Part shown: positions 36,615 through 45,998 of the stretch, piece by piece
Layout of the letters: each line of letters begins with the position of its first letter
Numbering within the stretch: the stretch's first letter is position 1
Translations under genes and position numbers: made by a program
The notes under the pieces: generated by a model
Told to the model about the DNA's origin: nothing
Databases searched by the model: none
The model's input: only the letters and a program-made list of their open reading frames with translations
Assembly (NCBI RefSeq): GCF_006334915.2
Contig: NZ_VDMA02000015.1
Span: 186,001-250,000 of the forward strand
Direction of reading: 5' to 3'
DNA: 64,000 nt
Source of the DNA: Microbispora catharanthi
Lineage (GTDB): Bacteria > Actinomycetota > Actinomycetes > Streptosporangiales > Streptosporangiaceae

Positions 36615-38006
36615 TCACTCGTCTGGACAGCAGCGTAGAACGCGGTCGACGAGCGCTCCGGCGGCCCCCGTGTAATCGGCGGGGTCGAACAACCGGGCCA
36701 GGTCCAGCCCCTCGGGCATGGGCAGGAGTTCCTCCAGCACCTCGGCCACGGGGCGCCCGGACGCGGCGGCGGCCGCGGACGCCTCCCCGAGCAGCCGCTT
36801 GGCGGCGCCCTTCCCCAGGACGGGCGCGAGCACGGCGGCCGCCCGTTCCGTGACGGTCAGGCTGCCGGTGAGCGCGAGGTTGGCCCGCATGCGCTCGGGA
36901 AACGCGACCAGTCCCTCGGCCAGTTCGGCCGTCACGGCGGCGGCCCCGCCGACCAGCCGCAGGCACTCGCGCAGCGGCTGCCACTCGGCGTGCCAGGTGC
37001 CCGCGGGCCGTTCGTCCTCGGCGAGCAGGCAGTGGCCGAGGCCGGCGGCGAGCGTGGGCACCTGGATCGCCGCCGACCGGACGAGGGTGGCGAGGACCGG
37101 GTTGCGCTTGTGCGGCATCGCCGACGACACGCCCCGGCCGGGAGCGGCCGGCTCCACGACCTCGGCCACCTCGGTGCGCGACAGCGACTGCACGTCCACC
37201 GCGATCTTCCCGAGCACTCCCGAGGTGAGGGCCAGCACCCCGGCGAGGTCGGCGATCGGGACCCGCAGGACGTGCCAGGGGACCACCGGCTCGGCCAGCC
37301 CCACCTCGGCGGCGAACGCGGCGATCAGCCGCTCAGGGTACGCCTCGAGGTCGGGCACCCCGGCGATCCGCGCGTACTCCACGTAGCCCGCCAGGGTGCC
37401 GGCGGCGCCGCCGAGCTCGGCCGGCAACTCCGCGCGGACCCGCCGCAGCCGTGCCAGGGCGGCTCGTGCGGCGTGCAGCCACCCGGCCGCCTTCAGGCCG
37501 AACGTGGTGGGCACCGCCTGCTGGGTCAGCGTGCGGCCAGGCATCAGCGTGTCGCGATGCCGCGCGGCGAGCCCCGCGAGCGCGGTCGCGGCCCGGTCCA
37601 GGTCGGCGGTGATCAGGTCGAGGGTCCGGGCAGCCACCAGCATGGCGGCCGTGTCCATGATGTCCTGGCTCGTGGAGCCGCGGTGCACGTACTCGGCCGC
37701 GGCCGGGTCCACCACCGCCACGGCGGCCGTCAGGTCCTCGACCAGCGCCACGACGGGGTTGGCCGCCTCGCGGGCGCGCAGGGCCAGTGCCGCCAGGTCG
37801 AGGCCGCCCGCCTCCGCGACCTTGCCGATCGTCTCCGCGGCCTCCATCGGGACGACCCCCAGCCGGGCCTGCGCGCGGACCAGGGCGGCCTCCGCGTCGA
37901 GCATCGCGCGCAGCCACGCGCCGTCGCCGGTCGCCCGCTCCGCCGCCGAACCCACCCGGACCGGGGACAGCAGGCCCAGATCGAGGTCGCTGCCGAGGTC
38001 GCTCAT
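36615..38006 (-). CDS. Fumarase-superfamily lyase, candidate nitrosuccinate lyase (CreD-like); alternatively PcaB-type cycloisomerase
   Basis: A 463-residue all-helical lyase of the aspartase/adenylosuccinate lyase/PcaB family. Signature GVSSAMPHKRNP carries the catalytic Ser loop; HRGSTSQDIMDTA and TLTQQAVPTTFGLKAAGW are the other active-site blocks. By simple similarity it would be called 3-carboxymuconate cycloisomerase, but no other protocatechuate gene is near. Its ATG overlaps the stop of an FAD/NAD(P) monooxygenase-like gene by 4 bp and nitronate monooxygenase follows. CreD, which releases nitrous acid from nitrosuccinate, belongs to this superfamily and pairs with flavoprotein CreE. 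I favour that role at moderate confidence. Confidence 0.6.
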   Translation of the reverse strand: MSDLGSDLDLGLLSPVRVGSAAERATGDGAWLRAMLDAEAALVRAQARLGVVPMEAAETIGKVAEAGGLDLAALALRAREAANPVVALVEDLTAAVAVVDPAAAEYVHRGSTSQDIMDTAAMLVAARTLDLITADLDRAATALAGLAARHRDTLMPGRTLTQQAVPTTFGLKAAGWLHAARAALARLRRVRAELPAELGGAAGTLAGYVEYARIAGVPDLEAYPERLIAAFAAEVGLAEPVVPWHVLRVPIADLAGVLALTSGVLGKIAVDVQSLSRTEVAEVVEPAAPGRGVSSAMPHKRNPVLATLVRSAAIQVPTLAAGLGHCLLAEDERPAGTWHAEWQPLRECLRLVGGAAAVTAELAEGLVAFPERMRANLALTGSLTVTERAAAVLAPVLGKGAAKRLLGEASAAAAASGRPVAEVLEELLPMPEGLDLARLFDPADYTGAAGALVDRVLRCCPDE

Positions 38007-40027
38007 CGGACACCCGTCCGCGTCGCGCCGCAGGCGAGAGCCGTACGCGGGCCGGCGGGCACGCGGGCGACACGGCGGCGCGGAAGGGCCCGCGCGGGCG
38101 TCAGCGCGAGCACGCTGCGGGCGATGGCGTCGGAGTCGCCCAGGATCACGGAGTTCACCCCCGGCCGCACGCCCGCGGCCGTCACCCAGTGGACCGACTC
38201 GGTGGGCACGCCGTACGCGAACCGCCGCGGGTGGGCCCGTCCGTCCGCGTCCAGGAGCCGGTAGGGCCGGCGGGTGACCGCGAGGCCGCCCGTCTCGTGC
38301 CCGTCCTCCCCACGCCGCCCGCCGATCACGTACGGTCGGCACTGGCCGGTGCCGAGCAGGTGGCGCAGCAGGGGGTCGGCCGTGCGCCGCAGGTCGATCT
38401 CGGGCAGGCGCGCCTCGACGAGCACCCTGGCCCGTACGGCGGAGCCCGGCACGGCGGCCGACTCGGCCTCGAAGGCGCCGTCACGGGCGTGCACCCGCAT
38501 GTCGGGACCGACGACGGTGAGCACACCCGCCTCGATGAGCGCGATCATCTGCTCGACCCGCTCGGCCGGCGGCCCGATGGACAGGAACGCGTTGAGCGGC
38601 GTGTACCACCGGTCGAGGTCGTCGCGCTGCGAGCGCCCGGTGAGTCCGCCGTGGTCGACCACCTGCCTGACCTCGTTGCGCAGGTCGCGCAGCACGTCGA
38701 GGGCGGCCTTCAACGGCCCGCTCACATTGCCCTCGCGGGCCTGCGCCAGGTCGGTGCGCAGATAGGCGGTCAGCCACTCGCGGAAGTCGTCCGGGCCGCC
38801 GAAGCCGATCCCCCGGTAGGGCTCGGCCACGCGCTCCCAGTCCCACCGCACCGCCGCGCCGATGCCGAAGGCGTCCAGCACCATGGCCTCCCCGGCGTCG
38901 CCCCACGCGTGGGCGAGGTAGGCGGCGCGGAAACGGCCGGCCATGCACTCGCAGTCCCGCCGCGCCAGGAGGGTCGCGTAGTAGACGGTCTCCACCTCCT
39001 TCGCGATCAGCGGCCACAGGTCGGCGCGGAAGTCGAGCCCGCCGCGGGCGGCCGAGCGCGCGGCCAGCGACGCGATCCTGCTCGGCGTGAGCACCAGCGG
39101 CTCGTGCCTGCCCTCGACGCCCTTCTGGTTCTCCCCGCGCGACTGATACGGGATGCCCCGGCGCGATCCGGCGTACAGGCGGGGCTCGCGGCCGGAGGGC
39201 CGATAGACGAGGCGGCCCGCCTCCCCGCGCTCGAACCGGCCGCCGCGCCCGAGCGTCAGCAGGGCCATGTGGTCGAAGAAGTTGAGCCCGAGCCCGCGCA
39301 GCAGCACCGCCTCCCCCGGCCGCACTCCACTGAGATCGGCGTCGGCGGGGTTGGCGGGCGGCACGTGGACCAGTCCGTGGGCGGCGGCGTACGCGGCCGC
39401 CTCCCGCTCGGCGGCCGAGAGCTCGACCGGCAGGTGCCCCTGGGCCAGGACCACCGCGTCGAGCGAGCCGAGCACGGTGCCGTCCTCGAGCACCACCCGC
39501 TGCGCGCCGGTGCCGGGCACGTCGTCGAGCGCGGTCGCCCGCGTGGCGTGCACCCGCACCTCCACCTGCCGGGGCGCCCGCGCGACCACCCGCTCGAACA
39601 CCCAGCGCAGGTAGCGCCCGTAGAAGGCGCGGGTGGGGTAGGTGTCGGGCCCGAGCCGGCGCGCCTCGGCGAGCACGTCCTCCGCGACGCCCTCCGCCGA
39701 AAGCCCGCTGTCGGCGAAGAGCACCAGGTGCCGCGCCCACTCGTACAGGCTGGGGCCCGTCTCCAGCGGCCCCCGGATGTCGACGCTGGGGTCGGTGAAG
39801 AGCGTGACCTGCGAGGCGACGGTGTTCATGAGCAGCTGGCCCGGCTGGTCGGTGCGCCACACCTGGCCCGCCCCCGGCGGGTACGGATCCACGACGTGCA
39901 GCAGGACGCGTGCTCGCGGCGGCAGCCGCCGCGCGTTGGCGCACAGCCGCTCGATCACCGACATCCCGCGCGGCCCCGCGCCGATCACACATACCTCGAA
40001 CGGCCGGGTCGATCGTGTTGTGGTCAT
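38003..40027 (-). CDS. FAD/NAD(P)-binding monooxygenase-like protein, candidate aspartate N-oxygenase (CreE-like)
   Basis: A 674-residue flavoprotein of the FAD-NAD(P)-binding type. The FAD fingerprint is VCVIGAGPRGMSVIERL near residue 12. GQVWRTDQPGQLLMNTVASQVTLF, a second dinucleotide region around EAVLLRGLGLNFFDHMALLTLGRGG, and GVPTESVHWVTAAGVRPGVNS near the end are all recognisable. ATG 40027 is preceded by GGAGGAG. CreE and FzmM enzymes that oxidise L-aspartate to nitrosuccinate are, as I recall, of this family and size and sit beside a CreD lyase. The coupled lyase and a divergent LysR fit that unit. Other family members exist with unknown roles. Confidence 0.6.
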   Translation of the reverse strand: MTTTRSTRPFEVCVIGAGPRGMSVIERLCANARRLPPRARVLLHVVDPYPPGAGQVWRTDQPGQLLMNTVASQVTLFTDPSVDIRGPLETGPSLYEWARHLVLFADSGLSAEGVAEDVLAEARRLGPDTYPTRAFYGRYLRWVFERVVARAPRQVEVRVHATRATALDDVPGTGAQRVVLEDGTVLGSLDAVVLAQGHLPVELSAAEREAAAYAAAHGLVHVPPANPADADLSGVRPGEAVLLRGLGLNFFDHMALLTLGRGGRFERGEAGRLVYRPSGREPRLYAGSRRGIPYQSRGENQKGVEGRHEPLVLTPSRIASLAARSAARGGLDFRADLWPLIAKEVETVYYATLLARRDCECMAGRFRAAYLAHAWGDAGEAMVLDAFGIGAAVRWDWERVAEPYRGIGFGGPDDFREWLTAYLRTDLAQAREGNVSGPLKAALDVLRDLRNEVRQVVDHGGLTGRSQRDDLDRWYTPLNAFLSIGPPAERVEQMIALIEAGVLTVVGPDMRVHARDGAFEAESAAVPGSAVRARVLVEARLPEIDLRRTADPLLRHLLGTGQCRPYVIGGRRGEDGHETGGLAVTRRPYRLLDADGRAHPRRFAYGVPTESVHWVTAAGVRPGVNSVILGDSDAIARSVLALTPARALPRRRVARVPAGPRTALACGATRTGVR

Positions 40028-40126
40028 CCGCTCCTCCAGTTCCCATCGGGTCGTGAGTCGAGGATGCGGGAGCGAAGCCTTCGTGAGGTATGTCACATTT
40101 GGCGAGGCGGTGTTAAGCATTGCTTC

Positions 40127-41065
40127 ATGCACGACGTGACACGCCTCGCGGCGCTGGTCTCGGTCGCCGAGGCCGGTTCGATCACCCGGGCCGCCGCCCG
40201 CCTCGGCTACACACCGCCCGCGCTGTCTCAGCAGATCGCCAAGCTGGAACGGGAGGCGGGAGCCGTACTCGTGATCCGGCACCGCCGGGGCGCCACGCTC
40301 ACGGCCGCGGGCGAGCTGCTGGTGGAGCACGCCCGGCGGGTGCTCGACGAGCTGGAACGGGCCCGGCACGGCCTGGCCGCGCTCGCCGGCCTGTCCGGCG
40401 GCCACATCACGATCGGCACGTTCACGACCGCCGGCATCCACCTGCTGCCGCCGGTCCTCGCGGCGTTCCGGCGAGCTCACCCCGCCGTGGAGGTGAATGT
40501 GAGGGAGTACGAACCGCCGTCAGGGCTGCCCGCGCTGGCCGCGGGCGAGGCGGATCTCGTGCTCACACACACCTACGAACATCAGCCCGCCCCCGCGCTG
40601 CCCTCCGGGGTCGTCGTCGAGGCGCTGCTGGTGGAGGAGCTGGTGCTGGTGGCCGCCCCCGGGCACGCGCTCACCGATCCGGCCGAGCCGCTGCCGTGGC
40701 CCGAGCTCGCCGGCCGGCCGCTGATCAGCGGCTCGCGTGGGCTGGCCAACCGGGAGGCCCTCGAGGCGCTGTTCCGCCGCGAGGGGCTCGCGCCGCCCGT
40801 CGTGGCGTACGAGACGGGCAACTACGGCATGTCGTGCGCCCTCGCCAGCGGGGGCATGGGCCTCGCCCTCGTGCCGAGGACCGTGGCCGAGCTGGCGGAA
40901 AACCCCCTCAGCGTACGGCGGCTCGCTTCGCCGGGCCTGCACCGGACGATCAGCCTGGCCAGGCGGTCCGACGACAGGGCTCCCGCGCTGGCGACCATGC
41001 GTTCGCTGTTCAGGAGCACGCGCAAGGCGGCGCCCCGGCGGCCCCCGGAGGAGCCGCCGAGGTGA
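40127..41065 (+). CDS. LysR-family transcriptional regulator
   Basis: A 312-residue LysR protein. The N-terminal helix-turn-helix is LVSVAEAGSITRAAARLGYTPPALSQQIAKLEREAG; the substrate-binding domain follows (HITIGTFTTAGIHLLPPVLAAFRRAHPAVEV, ASGGMGLALVPR). It diverges from the flavoprotein gene with a 99-bp gap, the standard layout for a LysR regulator controlling its neighbour. I therefore infer that it regulates the 40027-35520 operon. The inducer is unknown. Confidence 0.92.
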   Translation: MHDVTRLAALVSVAEAGSITRAAARLGYTPPALSQQIAKLEREAGAVLVIRHRRGATLTAAGELLVEHARRVLDELERARHGLAALAGLSGGHITIGTFTTAGIHLLPPVLAAFRRAHPAVEVNVREYEPPSGLPALAAGEADLVLTHTYEHQPAPALPSGVVVEALLVEELVLVAAPGHALTDPAEPLPWPELAGRPLISGSRGLANREALEALFRREGLAPPVVAYETGNYGMSCALASGGMGLALVPRTVAELAENPLSVRRLASPGLHRTISLARRSDDRAPALATMRSLFRSTRKAAPRRPPEEPPR

Positions 41066-41075
41066 GGGGCACCGG

Positions 41076-41723
41076 TCAGTCGAATTCGGGGTCGGTGTTA
41101 CGGCTGCGCTTGATCTCGTAGAAGTACGGGAACTTCGCCATGGCGACGGCGCCGTCGAAGATGCGGGCCGCCTCCTCGCCCCGCGGGATGCGGGTCATCA
41201 CCGGGCCGAAGAACGCCACGCCGTCGATGTGGATCGTCGGCGTGCCCACCTCGTCGCCGACCGGATCCATGCCCTCGTGGTGCATCCGGCGCAGGGCCTC
41301 GTCGTACTCGTCCGTGCCGGCGGCGTCGGCCAGTTCGACCGGCAGCCCGACCTCGGCGAGCGCCTCCTTGGCCACGACCCCGTAGTCCTTGTTGTCCTGG
41401 TTGTGGATGCGGGTGCCCATCGCGGTGTACAGGTCGCGCAGCACGCCCTCACCGTGGTGCTGCGCGGCGGCGATGCACACCCGGACCGGGCCCCGCCACC
41501 TGGGCACGGCCTCGCGGTAGAAGTCGGACAGGTCCTCCTTGCCCTCGTTGAGCACGGAAAGACTCATCACCCGGAACCGCAGGTCGATGTCGCGCTGCTT
41601 CTCGACCTCCAGAATCCACCGCGAGGTGACCCACGCGAACGGGCAGACGGGGTCGAAGTAGAAGTCCACTTGGGGACGACTGCCCGCTCCGGCCTGGTCG
41701 GCGGCGCTGTCGATGTCGCTCAT
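41076..41723 (-). CDS. DsbA-like mycothiol-dependent reductase (Rv2466c family)
   Basis: A 215-residue thioredoxin-fold protein of the DsbA/HCCA-isomerase group. It closely follows the M. tuberculosis Rv2466c pattern: [21 protein letters not shown], then [37 protein letters not shown] and a C-terminal [11 protein letters not shown]. The active site is CPFA, so the second, resolving Cys is absent and a monothiol mechanism with mycothiol is likely. Its suspected role is reduction of mixed disulfides or nitro compounds. ATG 41723 follows AGGAGAG. It converges on the LysR gene with a 10-bp gap. Confidence 0.88.
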   Translation of the reverse strand: MSDIDSAADQAGAGSRPQVDFYFDPVCPFAWVTSRWILEVEKQRDIDLRFRVMSLSVLNEGKEDLSDFYREAVPRWRGPVRVCIAAAQHHGEGVLRDLYTAMGTRIHNQDNKDYGVVAKEALAEVGLPVELADAAGTDEYDEALRRMHHEGMDPVGDEVGTPTIHIDGVAFFGPVMTRIPRGEEAARIFDGAVAMAKFPYFYEIKRSRNTDPEFD

Positions 41724-41890
41724 GAAACTCTCCTGACGAATGGGGTCGGGGGATCGGGGGCCGGTTTCGCGAGCGTATCCAATGGCAGAAGGGCCACGAC
41801 ACCAGACTCGACCCCTCAAATCAGGACCGGTTTCCCCTCATTCCGGCCATCGGTGGCGTTTCTACCGGCCGGGCTCTCTAGGGTGTCCTC

Positions 41891-42667
41891 GTGACTGAGA
41901 TTCGCGAGAAGGCCGCGGCCCTACGGGCGCTCCACGTGCCCGGCGACCCCGTCGTGCTGCCCAACGCCTGGGACGCCGCGTCGGCGCGCGCCGTCGAGGC
42001 CGCCGGCTTCCCCGCCGTCGCCACCGGCAGCGCGTCCGTCGCCGCCGCCCTGGGCTACGAGGACGGGCAGGACACGCCGGTGGACGAGATGTTCGCGGCC
42101 GTGGCCCGCATCACCCGCGCCGTCGCGGTCCCCGTGACCGCCGACGTCGAGCGCGGCTACGGCCTGAAGCCCGCCGAACTCGTCGAACGGCTCGCCGCCG
42201 CGGGCGCCGTGGGCTGCAACCTGGAGGACTCCGACCCGGCGACCGGAGCGATGATCGACCCCGGTGAGCAGGCGGACTTCCTGGCCGCCGTACGGGCGGC
42301 GGCGGCCGCGGCCGGGACCGACCTCGTGATCAACGCCCGCGTGGACACCTTCATCCACGGCTCGGGAACCCCCGGCGAGAGGCTCGCGGAGGCGCTCGAC
42401 CGGGGCGGCCGCTACCTCACGGCCGGCGCCGACTGCGTCTACCCGATCCTCGCGAGCGACCCCGAGGTGATCGGCACCCTCGCCCGGGAGATCGGCGGCC
42501 CGGTCAACGTGCTGTTCCGGCCCGGCGTGCCGGCCATCCGCGACCTCGCGGCCCTCGGCGTGGCCAGGGTCAGCTTCGGTCCCGGCATCCACCGCGCGGC
42601 CCAGGCGTTCACGGCCCGCATGCTCGACGCGATCGCCCGGGGAGACGACCCCTTCCCGCCCGCCTGA
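41891..42667 (+). CDS. Isocitrate lyase/PEP mutase superfamily protein
   Basis: A 258-residue barrel enzyme. VVLPNAWDAASARAVEAAGF, ATGSASVAAALGYEDGQ, the metal-binding VPVTADVERGYG, GCNLEDSD and INARVDTF are the hallmarks of the PEP-mutase/ICL family used in C-C or P-C lyase reactions. The KKCGH active-site signature of true isocitrate lyase is absent. The chemistry cannot be stated more precisely; homologues are annotated as phosphonomutase or oxaloacetate/2-methylisocitrate-lyase-like. The start is GTG 41891. It stands alone. Confidence 0.85.
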   Translation: MTEIREKAAALRALHVPGDPVVLPNAWDAASARAVEAAGFPAVATGSASVAAALGYEDGQDTPVDEMFAAVARITRAVAVPVTADVERGYGLKPAELVERLAAAGAVGCNLEDSDPATGAMIDPGEQADFLAAVRAAAAAAGTDLVINARVDTFIHGSGTPGERLAEALDRGGRYLTAGADCVYPILASDPEVIGTLAREIGGPVNVLFRPGVPAIRDLAALGVARVSFGPGIHRAAQAFTARMLDAIARGDDPFPPA

Positions 42668-42681
42668 CCACGTCGGCCGGC

Positions 42682-43116
42682 CTACATCTCGCCGTACGAC
42701 CAGCCCGACCAGCGCTCGACCCGGACGAGGATCGCGGGCCCGGCCGGGGGGCGCTCGCGATACTGGGCGTACTTGCGCACCAGCCACGCCACGGCCCGCT
42801 CGCGCTCGTCGCCGCCCTCCACGACGCGGGCGTGCCCGTCGGCGCGCACCCACCACAGCCGTTCCCAGTCGTCCTCGTAGTGGTCGGCGAGCAGGCAGAC
42901 GCGGGGATCGTCGCGGATGTCGCGCAGCCGTCGCAGGTCGGTCGTGGCCTTCGGCTTGTGGTCCACCGCCGTCACCACGGTGCCCTTCTCACCGTCCCGC
43001 AGCACGGCGAACGTGACCGGGACGAGCCGCGGCGCACCCCCGGCGCCGGCGGTGGCGAGGCGGGCCACCGGGGCCGCCGCGAACAGCTCGCGCGCCCGCC
43101 CCTCGGGCATTCTCAC
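42682..43116 (-). CDS. PPOX-class F420/FMN-dependent oxidoreductase
   Basis: A 144-residue split beta-barrel flavin or F420-binding protein. APVARLATAGAGGAPRLVPVTFAV, KPKATTDLRRLRDIRDDPRVCLLADHYEDDW and the C-terminal VRVERWSGWSYGEM are typical of the actinobacterial TIGR03668-type family. The cofactor is likely F420 or FMN and the substrate is unknown. Either GTG 43116 or ATG 43110 could be the start. It is convergent with the PEP-mutase-like gene. Confidence 0.88.
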   Translation of the reverse strand: MRMPEGRARELFAAAPVARLATAGAGGAPRLVPVTFAVLRDGEKGTVVTAVDHKPKATTDLRRLRDIRDDPRVCLLADHYEDDWERLWWVRADGHARVVEGGDERERAVAWLVRKYAQYRERPPAGPAILVRVERWSGWSYGEM

Positions 43117-43200
43117 CGGCCCAGCCTACGCAGAGTGAGCCTCCGGTCGCGGCCCCAGGCACGCTTGATCGTCTTTGTACGGCGGCCTATGGTGTCCGCC

Positions 43201-43620
43201 ATGGAGGCATCTGAGTTACTCGAGCGGGCCCGCTCGCGCGCATCCGACCCCGAAGACCCCCTGGAAGTCCTGTCCGCCACGATCGCCCTGTGCCGGGACC
43301 TGTCCGGCGAACCGGGCGGCGAGGTGGACGCCCTGCTCGATCTCGCGGTGTACCGGGCCCGCGAGGCCGGCGCGTCCTGGACCGCCATCGGTGAGCGGTT
43401 CGGGTACATCAGGCGGAGCTCGCGCAGACGCTTCACGCCCGCCTTCGCCCACCGGCACCTGGTCAACCGCCGCATGAAGCGCGACGCCGCCTGCTCCTTC
43501 TGCCGCAGGCCGCCGGGCCCGCGCGTCCACATGGTCCACGGCGAGGGCGGGCGCATCTGCGACCGCTGCGTGGCACTGGCCGGCGACATCGTCGCCGGGC
43601 TGGCCCGCCGCGGCCGCTGA
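43201..43620 (+). CDS. Small protein with ClpX-type C4 zinc finger
   Basis: A 139-residue protein. The N-terminal helical part (LERARSRASDPEDPLEVLSATIALCRDL) and AREAGASWTAIGERFGYIRR look like a short helix-turn-helix. The C-terminal segment CSFCRR-x~19-ICDRC is a zf-C4_ClpX-like finger. The combination suggests a small DNA- or protein-binding regulator. Start ATG 43201; ATG 43189 and GTG 43192 are in frame and possible. It converges on kynureninase with a 6-bp gap. Confidence 0.8.
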   Translation: MEASELLERARSRASDPEDPLEVLSATIALCRDLSGEPGGEVDALLDLAVYRAREAGASWTAIGERFGYIRRSSRRRFTPAFAHRHLVNRRMKRDAACSFCRRPPGPRVHMVHGEGGRICDRCVALAGDIVAGLARRGR

Positions 43621-43626
43621 CGCGCG

Positions 43627-44865
43627 TCAGGTGACGGTGAGCCGCCGCGCGTAGCGCTCGTCCCGCCACAGCTCCTCGCGGAGCACCTCGGCCAGCGCCG
43701 TCGCCGCGTCGTGCACGTCGACATGGCGCAGGTACAGCGGGGCGAAGCCGAAACGGACGAAGTCCGGCTCGCGGTAGTCGCCCACCACCCCCCGGTCCGC
43801 GAGCGCGCGCACCACGGGGTAGCCCTGCGGGTGAAGGTAGCTGACCTGGCTTCCCCGCCGCTCCGGGTCGCGCGGGGTGGCCAGGGTCAGCCCGAGCCCC
43901 GGGTCGACGAGATCGTCGAGCAGGTCGATGAACAGCGAGGTCAGGGCCACGCTCTTGGCTCTGACCTCGTCCAGGTCCACCCGCTCCCAGATGTCGAGGG
44001 ACGCGTTCAGCGCGGCGTACGACAGGATCGGCGGGCTGCCCGTGGCGAAGCGGCGCACACCCGGGGCGGGGCGGTAGTGCGGTTCGAAGTCGAAGGGCGC
44101 GGCGTGGCCGTGCCAGCCCGACAGCACGTTGTGGACGGCGTCCTGGTGGCGCGGTGCGACATACAGGTAGGCGGGGGCCCCGGGCCCGCCGTTCAGGTAC
44201 TTGTAGGTGCAGCCGACGGCGAAGTCCGCCTCGCCCACCCGCACGGGCAGCGCCCCGGCGCTGTGGCACAGGTCCCAGACCATGAGCGCCCCGGCCGCCC
44301 GGACCAGTCGCGTCACCGCCGCCATGTCCCTGGCCGCGCCGGTCCGGTAGTCCACGTGCGACAGCAGCACGAGCGCGACGTCCTCGCCGAGGGCGTCCTC
44401 CAGCGAAGGGCCGGTCTCGCCGACGTCCCTGATCTCGTACGCGCCGAGCGCCCGGGCGGCGCCCTCCACGACGTACCGGTCGGTGGGGAAGTTGTCGAGG
44501 TCGGAGACGATCACACGGCGGCCGGGCCGCAGCGGGAGGGCGGCCGTGACCACCTTGAAGATGTTCACCGAGGTGGAGTCGCCCGCCAGCACGTCGCCGG
44601 GGCGCGCGCCGATGAGGGGCGCGATGCGGTCGCCGGTGCTCTGCGGCATGTCCCACCAGCCGGCCGTGTTCCAGCTCGCCCCGAGATGCACCCCCCACTC
44701 GGTCTCGACCGTGTGGGCCACGCGTTCCGGCGTACGCCTCGGTAGCGCGCCGAGCGAGTTGCCCAGCAGGTAGACGACCCCGGGAGGCAGCGAGAACTCG
44801 TCCCTGAACTCCCCGAGCGGGTCCTTGGCGTCGAGGTCCTGGCATTCGGCACGGCTGGGAACCAT
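43627..44865 (-). CDS. kynU: Kynureninase
   Basis: A 412-residue PLP enzyme cleaving L-kynurenine to anthranilate and alanine in tryptophan catabolism. LLGNSLGALPRRTPERV, GDSTSVNIFKVV, SDLDNFPTDRYV, LLSHVDYRTGA, MVWDLCHSAGALPV and the Schiff-base Lys region CTYKYLNGGPGAPAYLYV are diagnostic. The ATG at 44865 follows AAGGAG. No tryptophan dioxygenase or formamidase is adjacent. A GntR-type regulator diverges from it across 262 bp and probably controls it. Confidence 0.94.
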   Translation of the reverse strand: MVPSRAECQDLDAKDPLGEFRDEFSLPPGVVYLLGNSLGALPRRTPERVAHTVETEWGVHLGASWNTAGWWDMPQSTGDRIAPLIGARPGDVLAGDSTSVNIFKVVTAALPLRPGRRVIVSDLDNFPTDRYVVEGAARALGAYEIRDVGETGPSLEDALGEDVALVLLSHVDYRTGAARDMAAVTRLVRAAGALMVWDLCHSAGALPVRVGEADFAVGCTYKYLNGGPGAPAYLYVAPRHQDAVHNVLSGWHGHAAPFDFEPHYRPAPGVRRFATGSPPILSYAALNASLDIWERVDLDEVRAKSVALTSLFIDLLDDLVDPGLGLTLATPRDPERRGSQVSYLHPQGYPVVRALADRGVVGDYREPDFVRFGFAPLYLRHVDVHDAATALAEVLREELWRDERYARRLTVT

Positions 44866-45127
44866 CGGCAACTCCTTCGTCAACGCATTATGTACCGAAA
44901 TATCCGATCTTGTCGTGGTCGTGATGACAGAGCGTTCCCGGTGTCGGCAATACCGGAAGGGACCGTTCCACGGATGCGGACGGCTATAACCCCCATAGAT
45001 CGCCACACCGGCACGATCAGCCAAAAGTAAGCACAAGACGCACCCAAGACTCTGTGCGATCGTGGACAAGACGGGGCAAGTTCTCTGGAGACGCCAAACC
45101 CCCGTTGGTGACAGAGGGTGATCAAAC

Positions 45128-45883
45128 GTGACGGAATCCCCGTCGGTGCATCACGAGTCCCCGATCTATCGCCGCATCGCCGACAGGCTGCGCGATCAGA
45201 TCCTGTCCGGAGCACTCGGTGACGGCGACCGGCTACCGGGCGAGAACGCGCTCATGAAGGAGCACGGCGTCGCACGGGCCACCGCGCGGCAGGCGCTCGC
45301 CGTGCTGATCAACGAAGGGCTCGCCGTGCCGAAGCGGGGATCGGGCGTCTATGTGCGGCTGTTCCGCCCCATCCGCCGCCACGGGTCCCGCCGGCTCTCG
45401 CGGGAGCAGTGGGCCCAGGGCCTGGCCATCTGGGACTCCGACACCAAGGGCCGGTCGTACGTCGTGGACGAGGTGACCATCCTGCGCGAGCCGGCGAGCG
45501 AGCAGGTCGCCCGCGTGCTCGGCACCGGCGAGGTGTGGGTGCGCCGCCGCCGCTACTCGGTCGACGGCCGTCCGGTGCAGCTCGCGGCCTCCCACTTTCC
45601 CGCCGATCTCGTGGAGGGCACGGCGGTCGTCCTGCCCGACACCGGTCCGGGCGGGGTGTACGCCCGGCTGGGCGAGCTCGGCCGGGCTCCCGTCCACTTC
45701 AGCGAGGAGGTGCGGGCGCGGATGCCGCTGCCCGGGGAGGCCGAGTCGCTGAGCCTTCCGGCCGGCACGCCGGTGATCTCCGTCACCCGGGTGGCCTTCG
45801 CCGAAGGGGGCGTGCCGGTCGAGGTCAACGAGATGATCCTGGACGCGGCGTCGTATGTACTCCAGTACGACTTCGACGCCTAG
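45128..45883 (+). CDS. GntR-family regulator with UTRA domain (HutC subfamily)
   Basis: A 251-residue regulator. The N-terminal winged helix-turn-helix is YRRIADRLRDQILSGALGDGDRLPGENALMKEHGVARATARQAL; the C-terminal UTRA effector domain ends VSVTRVAFAEGGVPVEVNEMILDA-like (AGTPVISVTRVAF). The GTG start at 45128 is preceded by GAGGG. It diverges from kynureninase, and the 262-bp gap should hold the shared operator, though I could not single out one palindrome with confidence. Confidence 0.9.
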   Translation: MTESPSVHHESPIYRRIADRLRDQILSGALGDGDRLPGENALMKEHGVARATARQALAVLINEGLAVPKRGSGVYVRLFRPIRRHGSRRLSREQWAQGLAIWDSDTKGRSYVVDEVTILREPASEQVARVLGTGEVWVRRRRYSVDGRPVQLAASHFPADLVEGTAVVLPDTGPGGVYARLGELGRAPVHFSEEVRARMPLPGEAESLSLPAGTPVISVTRVAFAEGGVPVEVNEMILDAASYVLQYDFDA

Positions 45884-45998
45884 GTCAAGAGGCAACGTTG
45901 ACCTGACCATCCCGATCATTGATTTCTCTAGAGATGTCCCGCACCTTGAGGAGGAGACGTCAAGAACACCCGGGCATGCGGCGAGGGAAGGTGTACGG

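Noticed and set aside
36615..38006. Straight annotation as 3-carboxy-cis,cis-muconate cycloisomerase (pcaB)
   Set aside because: The superfamily signature does not separate PcaB from nitrosuccinate lyase, no other protocatechuate pathway gene is present, and the gene is coupled to an FAD monooxygenase-like gene.
43627..44865. Kynureninase as an anthranilate source for the cluster
   Set aside because: It lies 14 kb from the cluster, has its own divergent GntR regulator, and the cluster already makes its own 4-amino aromatic precursor.
45925..45934. TCTCTAGAGA palindrome as GntR operator
   Set aside because: Short, located after the GntR gene and not in the kynureninase/GntR divergent gap where the operator is expected; evidence is too thin to list as a site.
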